A stretch of DNA of 64,000 nt, taken from Rhodopseudomonas_A palustris_F. Lineage in GTDB: Bacteria; Pseudomonadota; Alphaproteobacteria; Rhizobiales; Xanthobacteraceae. Under the pieces are notes generated by a model, which saw only the letters and a program-made list of their open reading frames with translations, searched no databases and was not told where the DNA came from. Location: the NCBI RefSeq assembly GCF_000013745.1, contig NC_007925.1, forward strand, positions 1,984,001 to 2,048,000. Direction: 5' to 3'. How positions within the stretch are numbered: the stretch's first letter is position 1; every line of letters starts with the position of its first letter. Below are positions 26,545 to 35,561 of this stretch, piece after piece. A program made the position numbers and the translations under genes.

Positions 26545-27927
26545 TCAATCGGCGTTCGGCGGCTCGGCGTGGCTGATCACGCGCTTCACGCTGGGGAACG
26601 CTCGGCGCAGTTTGCGTTCGATCTCGTCAACGTGTTCGTGCACCGCGATCACGCTCATCGCCGCGGCGGCATGGCAGTGGAAATTCACCACCTCGCCCGC
26701 GTCGGTGTCGCGCACCCGCACGCTATGGATGTCGTTGATCACCCCGTCGGAGGCGAAACCTGCCAGCGCTGCACGGATTTCTTCGACCCGGGCGGCCGAG
26801 GAATCGGCGCCATGCGGCAATTCCGGCTCCAGCGGCTCGATATGGGTGTCGACCTCGACGTCGGTGCCGAATTCGTCGACGATATGGTGCTCGAGCTGAT
26901 GGGCGATGTCGTGGGCCTCGATCAGCGGCATGTTGCCGTCGACTTCGAGATCGATGCTCACCGTGAGCTTCTCGCCGAGGTCGTGCACCGTGACGTGGTG
27001 GATCGCCAGCCCGGAATTGCGCGCGATCACCATGATGCGCTCGCGCACGCTCTCGTTGTCGCGCGCCACCGGCACCGCGGTGAAGGTGAGGTCGGCATCG
27101 TCGAGCGCCCCGCTGACGGCGGCCTGCGCCTTGCGCTTGATGTCTTCGATGCGGTCGATCGGGTAGGTGCGCGGCACCTGGACGATGGCGTCGATGAAAT
27201 AGGTCGGCCCGACCATCCGAACACGCAGCCGTTCGATGCCGACCACGCCGGCGACGCCGCTGATCGCCTCGCTGGCCTTGTCGGAGACGCCGTCCGGCGC
27301 GCGGTCGAGCAGGGTCTGGATGGTGGAGCGACCCAGCCGCACCCCGAGCAACGAAATCATCACCGCGACCCCGATGGCGGCACCGGCATCGCCCCAGGGG
27401 AAGCCCAATCCCGACAGCGCCAGCCCGACGATCACCGCGAACGAGCCGAGTACGTCGGAGGCGAAATGCAGCGCGTCGGCGGCCAGCGCCTGGCTCTTGG
27501 TCGCCACTGCGGTCTTGTGCAGGGCCCTGGCGCGCCACAGATTGACCACGATATCGGCCAGCAGCACCACGAACGGCAACGCCGACAGCACCGGGGGCGG
27601 CGCGCCCTCGCGTAAGCGGCTGTAGGCCTCGACCACGATGCCGCCGGCCAGCACGTAAAGCATCGCAATGACGCCGAGCGCCGACAGGCTCTCGATCTTG
27701 CCGTGCCCGTAATGATGAGCATCGTCGGCGGGGCGATCCGACATCCGGACAACCACCCAGGTAATCAGCGTGGCGACCAGATCGACCGAGCTGTGCAGCG
27801 CTTCGGATATCAGGGCGAGGCTGCCGATCGCGATGCCGACGGTGAATTTGGCCGCAGCCATGGTGGCGCTGGCCAACACCGAGATGGCGGCGACACGGGC
27901 TTTCACATTGGCGACTGACTGGCTCAT
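26545..27927 (-). CDS. Cation diffusion facilitator (Zn-type) with extended C-terminus
   Basis: 460 residues, much longer than the usual 300. Six transmembrane helices occupy about 10-205. The intramembrane metal site is HxxxD in helix 2 (ALHSSVD) and HxxxD in helix 5 (ADALHFASDVLGS), the pattern expected for Zn2+/H+ antiporters; DxxxD would favour iron. After the usual cytoplasmic domain (about 210-290) a further similar-looking His-rich region follows (about 300-455; HHVTVHDL, EAHDIAHQLEHHI, VNFHCHA). Known role: export of divalent metal. Confidence 0.88.
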   Translation of the reverse strand: MSQSVANVKARVAAISVLASATMAAAKFTVGIAIGSLALISEALHSSVDLVATLITWVVVRMSDRPADDAHHYGHGKIESLSALGVIAMLYVLAGGIVVEAYSRLREGAPPPVLSALPFVVLLADIVVNLWRARALHKTAVATKSQALAADALHFASDVLGSFAVIVGLALSGLGFPWGDAGAAIGVAVMISLLGVRLGRSTIQTLLDRAPDGVSDKASEAISGVAGVVGIERLRVRMVGPTYFIDAIVQVPRTYPIDRIEDIKRKAQAAVSGALDDADLTFTAVPVARDNESVRERIMVIARNSGLAIHHVTVHDLGEKLTVSIDLEVDGNMPLIEAHDIAHQLEHHIVDEFGTDVEVDTHIEPLEPELPHGADSSAARVEEIRAALAGFASDGVINDIHSVRVRDTDAGEVVNFHCHAAAAMSVIAVHEHVDEIERKLRRAFPSVKRVISHAEPPNAD

Positions 27928-28074
27928 GCGGCGCGGTTTAGCAGGACGGACCCGACTATAAAAGCCGTGGCGAGATCTCCGGCGCGCGGTGCGGGCACTG
28001 GCTGAGAATCGTTCCGAGTTGAAACTCGCGGCCTGACATCAACGTGTCATGAGGTCGGGTTGCGCGAATGACGG

Positions 28075-28848
28075 TTAGCGGCGGAATTCGTTGCTGAGTT
28101 CGCCGATCCCCTCGATCGCGACGATCACGGTATTGACCGGCTCTTTCATCACGCCGACGCCGACCGAGGTGCCGCAGCAGATCAGATCGCCGGGCAATAG
28201 CGTCATGTCATGGGAGATCAGGCTGACCAATTGCTGCGGGCTGAAGATCATATCGGACACCGGATAGTTCTGCCGCTCGGTGCCGTTCAGGATGGTCCGC
28301 ACGTTGAGGCCGGCGGGATCGATGCCGGTCTTGATCGCAGGTCCGAACGGACCGAAGCCGTCGAAGCTCTTGGCGCGGGACCATTGCGTGAAGCTGGGGT
28401 CGCGGTTGAGGACGTCGGCGGCGGTGATGTCGTTGACGCAGCAATAGCCGAAAATATGCTCGTCGGCCTCGGCGACGGAAATTGCGCCGCAGCGCTTGCC
28501 GATCACCACGCCGAGCTCGCCTTCATACACCACCTTGCCGTCGTAGCATTTCGGTCGCGGCACTTGCGCGCCCGGCGCGGCGACGCTCGACGGCGCTTTC
28601 AAGAAATACAGCGGCTCGGCCGGCTCCGGCTGGCTCAGTTTGGCGGCGAGCGCGTGAAAATTGTTCCACAGCCCGATGATCTTCGATGGTTCACAAGGCG
28701 CCAGCAGTTCGACATCGGCGTGCCCCAGCGTCTCGCCGGTCGGCATCGCCTCGCCGAACATCTCGCCGGTGTGAACGCTAATGACGGAGTGCGCGATCGT
28801 TCCGAAGCCGATCGTGTCGTTGTGGCGATAGCGAACCCATTTGGTCAC
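28075..28848 (-). CDS. Fumarylacetoacetate hydrolase-family protein
   Basis: 257 residues with the FAH/HpaG/HpcE fold. Metal-binding acidic motifs are seen in VYEGELGVVIGKRC, and NDITAADVLNRD and the C-terminal PGDLICCGTSVGVG are typical. The family includes acylpyruvate hydrolases, 2-hydroxyhepta-2,4-diene-1,7-dioate isomerase/hydratase and oxaloacetate decarboxylase-like enzymes; sequence alone does not choose among them. It is the last of a same-strand run with a PanE-like reductase, TctABC and frc, suggesting a role on a 2-oxo or dicarboxylic acid. Confidence 0.85.
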   Translation of the reverse strand: MTKWVRYRHNDTIGFGTIAHSVISVHTGEMFGEAMPTGETLGHADVELLAPCEPSKIIGLWNNFHALAAKLSQPEPAEPLYFLKAPSSVAAPGAQVPRPKCYDGKVVYEGELGVVIGKRCGAISVAEADEHIFGYCCVNDITAADVLNRDPSFTQWSRAKSFDGFGPFGPAIKTGIDPAGLNVRTILNGTERQNYPVSDMIFSPQQLVSLISHDMTLLPGDLICCGTSVGVGVMKEPVNTVIVAIEGIGELSNEFRR

Positions 28849-28897
28849 GGCGAAGTCCTCCTACCGACTAATCATTGTATGGAACCAGCCTCTTCCA

Positions 28898-28980
28898 CGT
28901 CATTGCGTGGAGCGAGGCTAAGCAATCCAGGAGCTACGCGCTCCGAAGCCTTGGATTGCTTCGTGTCGCTCGCAATGACG
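28898..28980. repeat. Intergenic palindromic repeat (CGTCATTGCG type)
   Basis: An 83-base element bounded by perfect 10-base inverted repeats CGTCATTGCG (28898-28907) and CGCAATGACG (28971-28980), with a nested perfect inverted pair AAGCAATCCA (28920-28929) and TGGATTGCTT (28952-28961). This family is very common between genes in Bradyrhizobium/Rhodopseudomonas. It separates the FAH-family gene from the PanE-like gene. Confidence 0.8.
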
Positions 28981-29015
28981 CGGCGGGCGCTTCCACCGCA
29001 ATGAGATGAGAGCGC

Positions 29016-29990
29016 CTAGTACAGCCCCGCCACCCTGGCGCGCTGAATCACCAAGCCTAGCACGGCGTCGATCGCTGGCGTGGGAATTTTGGTCAGCCGC
29101 CCCATCTCCTGCACCACGGTCACCAACGGGTCGATCTCCATCGGCCGGCCGCGCTCCAGATCCTGCAGCATCGAGGTCTTGTGCGCGCCGACCTTGCGAG
29201 CGCCTTCGATGCGGCGCTCGACGTCGACGCGGAACTTGACGCCGAAGCTCTCGGCGATGGCCTGGGTCTCCAGCATCATCGCCTTCGCCAGCGCCCGCGT
29301 CGCCGGATCGGAGCAGATCACGTCGAGCGTGGCGTGGGTCAGCGCGCTGATCGGATTGAAGCAGACATTGCCCCATAGCTTCAGCCAAATCTCGTCGCGG
29401 ATGCGGTCGAGCACCGGGGCTTTGAGGCCGGCGGCTTCGAAAACTTTCGACAGCCGTTCGCAGTCCGCGGAGATTTCGCCGGACGGCTCGCCGATCGGGA
29501 ACTTGTCGCCGTAGACGTGCTTGATCACCCCCGGCGCCTCGATCTCGGTCGCCGGATAGACGATGCAGCCGATCGCGCGCTCCGGGCCGAGTTCGCGCCA
29601 CTGCCGGCCGCCGGGATCGATGCTCTCCAGCATCGTGCCCTCGAGCTGATTGCCGTGCTTGTAGAAGTACCAGTACGGCACGCCATTGACCGCGGTGACG
29701 ATCCGGGTGTTCGGCCCGAGCAGCGGCTTCATCTGCTCGAGCACGCCGGTGATCGAATGCGCCTTCAGACAAATGATGACGAAATCCTGCACGCCGAGCT
29801 CGGCCGGATTGTCGGTGCAGCGCGGCTGCGCCACGCGCTCCTCGCCGCCGATCAACAACTTGAGGCCGTTGGCCTTCATCGCCGCCAGATGCGCGCCACG
29901 GGCCACCAGGCTGACGTCGGCGCCGGACAGCGCCAGTTGCACGCCGAGATAGCCGCCGATTGCCCCGGCGCCGTAGATGCAGACTTTCAT
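29016..29990 (-). CDS. Ketopantoate reductase (PanE/ApbA)-family oxidoreductase
   Basis: 324 residues. The N-terminal Rossmann motif GAGAIGGYLG binds NADP(H); VIICLKAHSI carries the conserved lysine, and RDEIWLKLWGNVCFNPISAL is the family's second-domain motif. The start at 29990 (MKVCIYGAGAIGG) places the dinucleotide motif at the N-terminus; the upstream open frame is arginine-rich. The family reduces 2-oxo acids, classically ketopantoate to pantoate. Its place among organic-acid genes makes a catabolic 2-oxo acid substrate as likely as pantothenate synthesis, so no symbol is given. Confidence 0.85.
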   Translation of the reverse strand: MKVCIYGAGAIGGYLGVQLALSGADVSLVARGAHLAAMKANGLKLLIGGEERVAQPRCTDNPAELGVQDFVIICLKAHSITGVLEQMKPLLGPNTRIVTAVNGVPYWYFYKHGNQLEGTMLESIDPGGRQWRELGPERAIGCIVYPATEIEAPGVIKHVYGDKFPIGEPSGEISADCERLSKVFEAAGLKAPVLDRIRDEIWLKLWGNVCFNPISALTHATLDVICSDPATRALAKAMMLETQAIAESFGVKFRVDVERRIEGARKVGAHKTSMLQDLERGRPMEIDPLVTVVQEMGRLTKIPTPAIDAVLGLVIQRARVAGLY

Positions 29991-30138
29991 TGATCGTTCC
30001 AGTGCAAGGGCCGGGCAGATCCCGGCCACCGTGGGTTGACGAGGCTCGCGGCGGCGCCGGCGTTGGCGCTCTGCCATCGGCAGTTATCGATCAGATCAAG
30101 GCCGTGTTCAAGCGGTCGCCGCGTGCATGACGGAGGTC

Positions 30139-31638
30139 TCATGCGGCTGCGGTCCGCAGCCGATTGAAGCCGTCGTGGATCACCGACCAGAACAGCGCGA
30201 TGAGGCCGAGGACCATGATCGAGCCGACCAGGCCGTTGGAAAAGAATACGCCGAGCGAACCCTGCGAGCCGAGCAGGGACTGCCGGAACGCTTCCTCCGC
30301 CTTGTCGCCGAGCACGATGGCGAGCACCAGCGGCGCCAGCGGATAATTGCATTTCTTCAAAAGATAGCCGGCGACGCCGAACACCAGCATCAGCATCACG
30401 TCGACGGTGCTGCTGTGGACCGAGTAGGCGCCGATCGCACACAACACCAGGATCAGCGGCGCGATGATGCTGAACGGCACCCGCAGGATCGCGGCGAACA
30501 GCGGCACGCAAGTCAGCACCACCAGAAGCCCGACCAAATTGCCGAGATACATCGAGGCGATCAGTCCCCAGACGAATTCCTTCTGTTCGACGAACAGCAT
30601 CGGGCCAGGCTGCAGTCCCCAGATCAGCAGGCCACCGAGCAGCACCGCAGCGGTCGGCGACCCCGGCACGCCGAGCGCCAGCATCGGCAGCAGCGCCGCG
30701 GTGCCGGCGGCATGCGCCGCGGTCTCCGGCGCGATCACGCCCTCGATTTCACCGTTGCCGAAATTCTTGCCCCGCTTCGATACCCGCTTGGCGATGCCGT
30801 AGCTCATGAACGACGCCGGCGTTGCGCCCGCCGGCGTGATCCCCATCCAGCAGCCGATCACGCAGGAGCGCAGCGAGGTCATCCAATAGCCGGGCAATAC
30901 CTTCCAGGTGTGCAGCACGACGCGCAGATTGATCTTGGCCCGGCCGCCGCGAAAGCTCAGCCCGTCTTCCATGGTCAGCAGGATTTCACCGATTCCGAAC
31001 AGCCCGATGACCGCGATCAGGAAGTCGAAGCCGTTCAGCATCGGCGTGAAGCCGAAGGTCAGCCGCAATTGTCCGGTCATCGAATCCAGCCCCACCGCGG
31101 CGAGCGCGAAGCCGATCATCATCGACGCCAAGGTCTTGAACGGCGGCTCCTTGCTGAGACCGACGAAACTGCAGAACGCCAGAAAGTACACCGCGAATTT
31201 TTCCGCTGGACCGAATTGCAACGCAAAGCTCGCCACCAGCGGCGCCACCAGCGTGATCATGACGACGGCGAACAGCGCGCCGACGAAGGAGGAGGTGAAG
31301 GCCGCGGTGAGCGCTTCGCCGGCCTTGCCCTGCTGCGCCATCGGATAGCCGTCGAAAGTGGTCGCCACCGACCACGGTTCGCCCGGGATGTTGAACAGCA
31401 CCGAGGTGATCGCGCCGCCGAACAGCGCCCCCCAGTAGATGCAGGACAGCATGATGATCGCCGAGGTCGGCGGCATGCTGAAGGTCAGCGGCAACAGAAT
31501 CGCCACGCCGTTGGCGCCGCCCAAGCCCGGAAGGACGCCGATGATGACGCCGAGCACAATTCCGATCAGCATCACCGCGATGTTGAACGGCTGCAGGGCC
31601 ACGGCGAAGCCGTGAAACAGATTGACGAGTTCTTCCAT
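30139..31638 (-). CDS. tctA: Tripartite tricarboxylate transporter large permease TctA
   Basis: 499 residues with about 11-12 transmembrane helices. The family hallmark GVLPGLGGANGVAILLPLTF is near the N-terminus (about 34-53), and CIYWGALFGGAITSVLFNIPGE follows. Known role: the large membrane subunit that moves the solute delivered by the periplasmic TctC protein, driven by an ion gradient. It lies 30 bases downstream of tctB on the same strand. Substrates of TTT systems range from citrate to aromatic and dicarboxylic acids and are not readable here. Confidence 0.93.
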   Translation of the reverse strand: MEELVNLFHGFAVALQPFNIAVMLIGIVLGVIIGVLPGLGGANGVAILLPLTFSMPPTSAIIMLSCIYWGALFGGAITSVLFNIPGEPWSVATTFDGYPMAQQGKAGEALTAAFTSSFVGALFAVVMITLVAPLVASFALQFGPAEKFAVYFLAFCSFVGLSKEPPFKTLASMMIGFALAAVGLDSMTGQLRLTFGFTPMLNGFDFLIAVIGLFGIGEILLTMEDGLSFRGGRAKINLRVVLHTWKVLPGYWMTSLRSCVIGCWMGITPAGATPASFMSYGIAKRVSKRGKNFGNGEIEGVIAPETAAHAAGTAALLPMLALGVPGSPTAAVLLGGLLIWGLQPGPMLFVEQKEFVWGLIASMYLGNLVGLLVVLTCVPLFAAILRVPFSIIAPLILVLCAIGAYSVHSSTVDVMLMLVFGVAGYLLKKCNYPLAPLVLAIVLGDKAEEAFRQSLLGSQGSLGVFFSNGLVGSIMVLGLIALFWSVIHDGFNRLRTAAA

Positions 31639-31668
31639 GCGGGCAGGTCCTGACGGTGAGGGGCCGCG

Positions 31669-32166
31669 TTACAGGCCGAGCCAGTCTTCGAGTGGCCCCT
31701 TCGGCAACGGCACCAGGAACCAGCGTTCGAACACGATGTAGGTGATCAGCGGCATGGCGAGCGCGACCGCCAACGCGGTCAGCCATCGATATCGGCCGAG
31801 CCGGCGCATGAAATAGGCGATGAATGCCGCGGAGGCGACGTAGAGCCCGACGAACGGCATCGATCCGACGTAGAGCGCGGTCGGGATCGCCACGCTGAAG
31901 ACGTGGCGGATCTGGCCCCATTCGGCGAACAGCAGCTTCGGATCGCTGCGCAACGCACTCAACAGATTGATCGCGCTGGCGATGACGATGAAGATCCCGA
32001 CATAGAACGGAAAGAACCCGGCGCGCGGGCCTTCGGCGCCCCAGCTGATTCCGGCCAGCAGGCTGCCGATGATCACCACGCCGCCGAATGCGGCAATCAG
32101 CGCCGCAACCACGGCCTCGACGCCGCGTTGGGTGGGGGCGGACGTTTCTGTCTCGATGACGGCCAT
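31669..32166 (-). CDS. tctB: Tripartite tricarboxylate transporter small permease TctB
   Basis: 165 residues with four transmembrane helices, as in TctB proteins: about 20-42, 51-68, 85-105 and a bipartite hydrophobic region at about 118-150. It accompanies TctA in the membrane. Located between tctC (126-base gap) and tctA (30-base gap), all transcribed leftward, so one operon is likely. Confidence 0.88.
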   Translation of the reverse strand: MAVIETETSAPTQRGVEAVVAALIAAFGGVVIIGSLLAGISWGAEGPRAGFFPFYVGIFIVIASAINLLSALRSDPKLLFAEWGQIRHVFSVAIPTALYVGSMPFVGLYVASAAFIAYFMRRLGRYRWLTALAVALAMPLITYIVFERWFLVPLPKGPLEDWLGL

Positions 32167-32292
32167 GAAATCTCCGCGACGGAACCGGATGGCGGGCGTC
32201 GGCGTCCGGCGCTGTGGTCGATCAGGTCGTTTCGATCGGCTGCTGTCGGGTCATTGCAGTCGATCGGTTGCAGTTCCTCAATTCGCCGTCCG

Positions 32293-33306
32293 TCAATTGC
32301 CTTGGGCGAGGAAGCCGGCGTCTTTCATTAGCTTCTCGTGGCGTTTGTCTTCGCCATCGACCCATTTGGCGTAGTCGGCGCCGGCCATGAAGGTGGTGTT
32401 GAAGGCGCCGCTCTTCATGAAATCCTGCCACTCCGCGGTGTCGCGGACCTTCTTGAACAGCTCCACATAATAGGCGACCTGATCCGGAGTGGCCCTTGGC
32501 GCCATGAAGATGCCGCGCAGCATCAGATACTCGATGTCGAGCCCCTGCGACTTGCAGGTGGGGATGTCCCTCCAGGTCTGGCCATCGGCAATGGGGTCGT
32601 CATAGGCCATCGGCTTGGCGTCGAATACGCAGAGCGGCCGTAGCTTGCCGCCCCGCCATTGCGCCACCGCCTCGATCGGATTGTTGACGGTGGAATCGAT
32701 GTGGTTGCCGACCAACTGAACCGCGACCTCGCCGCCGCCCTTGTAGGGAATGTAGGTGAGCTTGGCGCCGGTGGCTTTTTCCAGCGCCACGGTGATGATC
32801 TGGTCTTCCTGTTTCGATCCGGTGCCGCCCATCTTGATGCTGCCGGTCGGCGCGGCCTTGACCGCCGCGATATAGTCCGCGGCGCTCTTCAGCGGCTTGT
32901 CGGCATTGACCCAGAGCACGAATTCGTCGAGCGCCAGCATCGCCACCGGAGTGAGGTCTTTCCAATTGAACGGAATCCCGGTGGCGAGCGGCGTGGTGAA
33001 CAGGTTCGACAGCGTGATGATGATCTTGTGCGGATTTCCGGCGGCGCTCTTGACGTCGAGAAAGCCCTCGCCGCCGGCGCCGCCGGATTTGTTGACGACC
33101 ACCAAGGGCTGCTTCATCAGACTGTGTTTGGTCACGATGCCTTGGATGGTGCGCGCCATTTGGTCGGCGCCGCCGCCGGTCCCCGCCGGGACGATGAACT
33201 CCACCGGCCGTGTCGGCTCCCACTCCGCCGTGGCGGATGTCGCGAACCCGGCAACGCTTAGCGTTGCCACGATAACGGACGCAAGACCTGAAGCAGAACG
33301 GATCAT
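32293..33306 (-). CDS. tctC: Tripartite tricarboxylate transporter binding protein TctC
   Basis: 337 residues. A cleavable signal peptide (about 1-27, ending SATAEW) precedes a BugT/TctC-type solute-binding fold beginning PTRPVEFIVPAGTGGGADQMARTI, the loop that contacts the carboxylate of the ligand. Known role: periplasmic capture of the substrate for TctAB. First gene of the tctCBA operon, about 90 bases downstream of a clear terminator that closes the frc unit. Confidence 0.93.
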   Translation of the reverse strand: MIRSASGLASVIVATLSVAGFATSATAEWEPTRPVEFIVPAGTGGGADQMARTIQGIVTKHSLMKQPLVVVNKSGGAGGEGFLDVKSAAGNPHKIIITLSNLFTTPLATGIPFNWKDLTPVAMLALDEFVLWVNADKPLKSAADYIAAVKAAPTGSIKMGGTGSKQEDQIITVALEKATGAKLTYIPYKGGGEVAVQLVGNHIDSTVNNPIEAVAQWRGGKLRPLCVFDAKPMAYDDPIADGQTWRDIPTCKSQGLDIEYLMLRGIFMAPRATPDQVAYYVELFKKVRDTAEWQDFMKSGAFNTTFMAGADYAKWVDGEDKRHEKLMKDAGFLAQGN

Positions 33307-33393
33307 CTGGCTTCTCTCCCGGTGGAATTGCTCAGCCGATCTTCGCCGGCGTGGTTGCTAACAATGTTCCATCAACCGCGGCGCCTTGCAAAC

Positions 33394-33416
33394 AAAAAAG
33401 CCCCGAGAAACGGGGC
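33394..33416 (-). terminator. Intrinsic terminator of the frc unit
   Basis: Read on the minus strand: GCCCCG, loop TTTCT, CGGGGC, then six T residues. It is about 105 bases after the frc stop and upstream of tctC. It is the best canonical terminator in the window and implies that tctC has its own promoter in the remaining 87 bases. Confidence 0.85.
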
Positions 33417-33520
33417 TCATTGCAAAAAGAATCCCGCGGCATCGGAACGAAACGTAACACCGCCAAAAACCGGGGGAGCCCGGCCGGCGCGGCGCGAATC
33501 CGATAGCGGCGCGGAGAATG

Positions 33521-34801
33521 TTATTCCGCCGCAGCCGCCTTGCGCGGTGGTTCCAGCGCGCCGGAATCATGCACCTCGGCGACCTGCTGATCGCTGAAGC
33601 CGAGCACCTGCCGCAGGATCTCGTCGGTGTGCTCGCCGAGCAAGGGCGAGCGCATCACCTCGGTCGGGCTATCCGACATCTTGATCGGGTTGCCGACCGA
33701 CAGATACTTGCCGCGGGTCGGATGATCGACCTCGACCACCGTGCCGGTGGCGCGCAGCGATTGATCCTCGGCGAGTTCCTTCATCGACAGGATCGGCCCG
33801 CAGGGAATGTCGTCCTTGTTGAGAATGTCCATCGCCTCGAACTTGGTCTTGGTCATGGTCCATTGTTCGATGCGCGCGAAGATGTCGTTGAGGTGCTTGA
33901 GCCGCGCCGCCGGCTTGGCGTAGTCGGGATGGGTTTTCCAATCCGGCTCGCCGATCACGTCGCAAATCTTCTCCCACACCGGCGCTTGCGTAATGAAGTA
34001 GATGTAGGCGTTGGGATCGGTCTCCCAGCCCTTGCACTTCAGAATCCGTCCCGGCTGGCCGCCGCCGGAATCGTTTCCCGCGCGAGGAACGGCATCTCCA
34101 AACGGAATGCCTTCGCCGAACTGGCTGTATTCCTTCAGCGGGCCATGGGCGAGGCGCTGCTGGTCGCGCAATTTCACCCGCGACAAATTCAACACGCCGT
34201 CCTGCATCGCCGCGGTCACCTTCTGGCCGCGGCCGGTCACCGTGCGTTGATACAAGGCGGTGACGATGCCGAGCGCGAGATGCAGGCCGGTGCCGCTATC
34301 GCCGATCTGCGCGCCGGTGACCAGCGGTAGGCCGTCGCGGAAGCCGGTGGTCGACGCCGCGCCGCCGGTGCATTGCGCGACGTTCTCGTAGACCTTGCAA
34401 TCCTCATAGGGGCCGGGGCCGAATCCCTTGATCGAGGCGACGATCATCTTCGGATTGAGGCTCTGGATCTTCTCCCAGGAAAATCCCATGCGGTCGAGCA
34501 CGCCGGGGCCGAAATTCTCCACCAGCACGTCGCAGCTCTTGATCAGCGCGGTGAGCACTTCCTTGCCCTTGGGGTTCTTGGTGTCGAGCGTGATCGAGCG
34601 CTTGTTGTGGTTCAGCATGGTGAAATACAGGCTGTCGACGTTCGGGATGTCTTGCAATTGCCCCCGCGTAATGTCGCCGACACCGGGGCGCTCGACCTTG
34701 ATCACGTCGGCGCCGAACCAGGCCAGCAGTTGCGTGCAGGTCGGGCCGGACTGGACGTGGGTGAAGTCCAGAATGCGAACGCCGTTCAGCGCCTTGGTCA
34801 T
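33521..34801 (-). CDS. frc: Formyl-CoA:oxalate CoA-transferase (class III CoA transferase)
   Basis: 426 residues, the length of Oxalobacter Frc, which it matches along its length by recollection: NGVRILDFTHVQSGP at the start, DSLYFTMLNHNKRSI, VENFGPGVLDRMGFSWE, QIGDSGTGLHL (the Asp is the catalytic residue that forms the acyl anhydride) and GGGQPG for the flexible glycine loop. Known reaction: formyl-CoA + oxalate to formate + oxalyl-CoA. Start at 34801 (MTKALNGV) by family alignment. No oxalyl-CoA decarboxylase gene is in the window. It sits 64 bases after a GntR regulator. A different dicarboxylate acceptor is possible. Confidence 0.88.
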   Translation of the reverse strand: MTKALNGVRILDFTHVQSGPTCTQLLAWFGADVIKVERPGVGDITRGQLQDIPNVDSLYFTMLNHNKRSITLDTKNPKGKEVLTALIKSCDVLVENFGPGVLDRMGFSWEKIQSLNPKMIVASIKGFGPGPYEDCKVYENVAQCTGGAASTTGFRDGLPLVTGAQIGDSGTGLHLALGIVTALYQRTVTGRGQKVTAAMQDGVLNLSRVKLRDQQRLAHGPLKEYSQFGEGIPFGDAVPRAGNDSGGGQPGRILKCKGWETDPNAYIYFITQAPVWEKICDVIGEPDWKTHPDYAKPAARLKHLNDIFARIEQWTMTKTKFEAMDILNKDDIPCGPILSMKELAEDQSLRATGTVVEVDHPTRGKYLSVGNPIKMSDSPTEVMRSPLLGEHTDEILRQVLGFSDQQVAEVHDSGALEPPRKAAAAE

Positions 34802-34865
34802 CGTCGTGCTCCGTGGTCGGTCGAGCCCAGCGTGTGGGCGGAAGCGGGGCGGCGCGGCGGCCCCA

Positions 34866-35561
34866 TCAGCGAAACAGCTCCTGCCCCTGTGTCTCGACAT
34901 AGGTAGCAAGTCGCAGCGTATGGTCGCGCGAGAGTTTCTCGGCGCGCTCGGTGTCGCGATCCTCGAGCGCCTCGATGATCGCCAGATGCTCGGGTAGCGA
35001 GGCGGCGATGCGATCGGCGCGACCGATCGTCAATTGCCGATAGCCGCGGACATGCAGCAGGATGTCGGTGGTCATATCGACCAGCGTCGGCGACTCGCCG
35101 AGCGAGATCAGCGCCTGATGAAACGCGATATTGGCCGTGGAATATTCCTCGATGTGATCCTGCGGCAGCCGATACTGGCTGAATTCCTTGAAGTAGTCGC
35201 GCAGCCCTGAGATGTCTTTCTTGCGGGCGGTGGTGGTGATCAGCCGTGCCGCCATGCTCTCCAGCGCCGCCCAGGCCCGGATCATGTCGACGATCTCGGC
35301 CTTGGTTTTGCGCACCACGACGATGCCCCGCCGCGGCACGATCTTGACGAAGCCATCCTGCTCCAGCATCGCGACGGCTTCGCGGATCGGGGTGCGGCTG
35401 ACGCCGAGCTTGTCTGACAACGCCCGCTCGTCAAGCATGATCGGCTCCGGCGTGGCGTAGATATCCATCTTAAGGATGGCTTCCTTCAAGGCATCGTAGG
35501 CCTTGGTCTTGAAGCTGGTCTCCGGGGCGATCCGGACGATCGCAAGCTCTGGCTCTGCCAT
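34866..35561 (-). CDS. GntR-family (FadR/FCD subfamily) transcriptional regulator
   Basis: 231 residues. The N-terminal winged helix (about 15-80) has SDKLGVSRTPIREAVAMLEQDGFV, the GntR recognition region, followed by VPRRGIVVV. The C-terminal helical FCD domain has the metal/ligand histidines in the NIAFHQALI motif and HLAIIEALEDRD. Ligands of this class are usually small carboxylic acids. It is first in the leftward unit with frc and lies 41 bases from a perfect palindrome, so autoregulation and control of frc by an oxalate-like effector are likely. Confidence 0.9.
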   Translation of the reverse strand: MAEPELAIVRIAPETSFKTKAYDALKEAILKMDIYATPEPIMLDERALSDKLGVSRTPIREAVAMLEQDGFVKIVPRRGIVVVRKTKAEIVDMIRAWAALESMAARLITTTARKKDISGLRDYFKEFSQYRLPQDHIEEYSTANIAFHQALISLGESPTLVDMTTDILLHVRGYRQLTIGRADRIAASLPEHLAIIEALEDRDTERAEKLSRDHTLRLATYVETQGQELFR

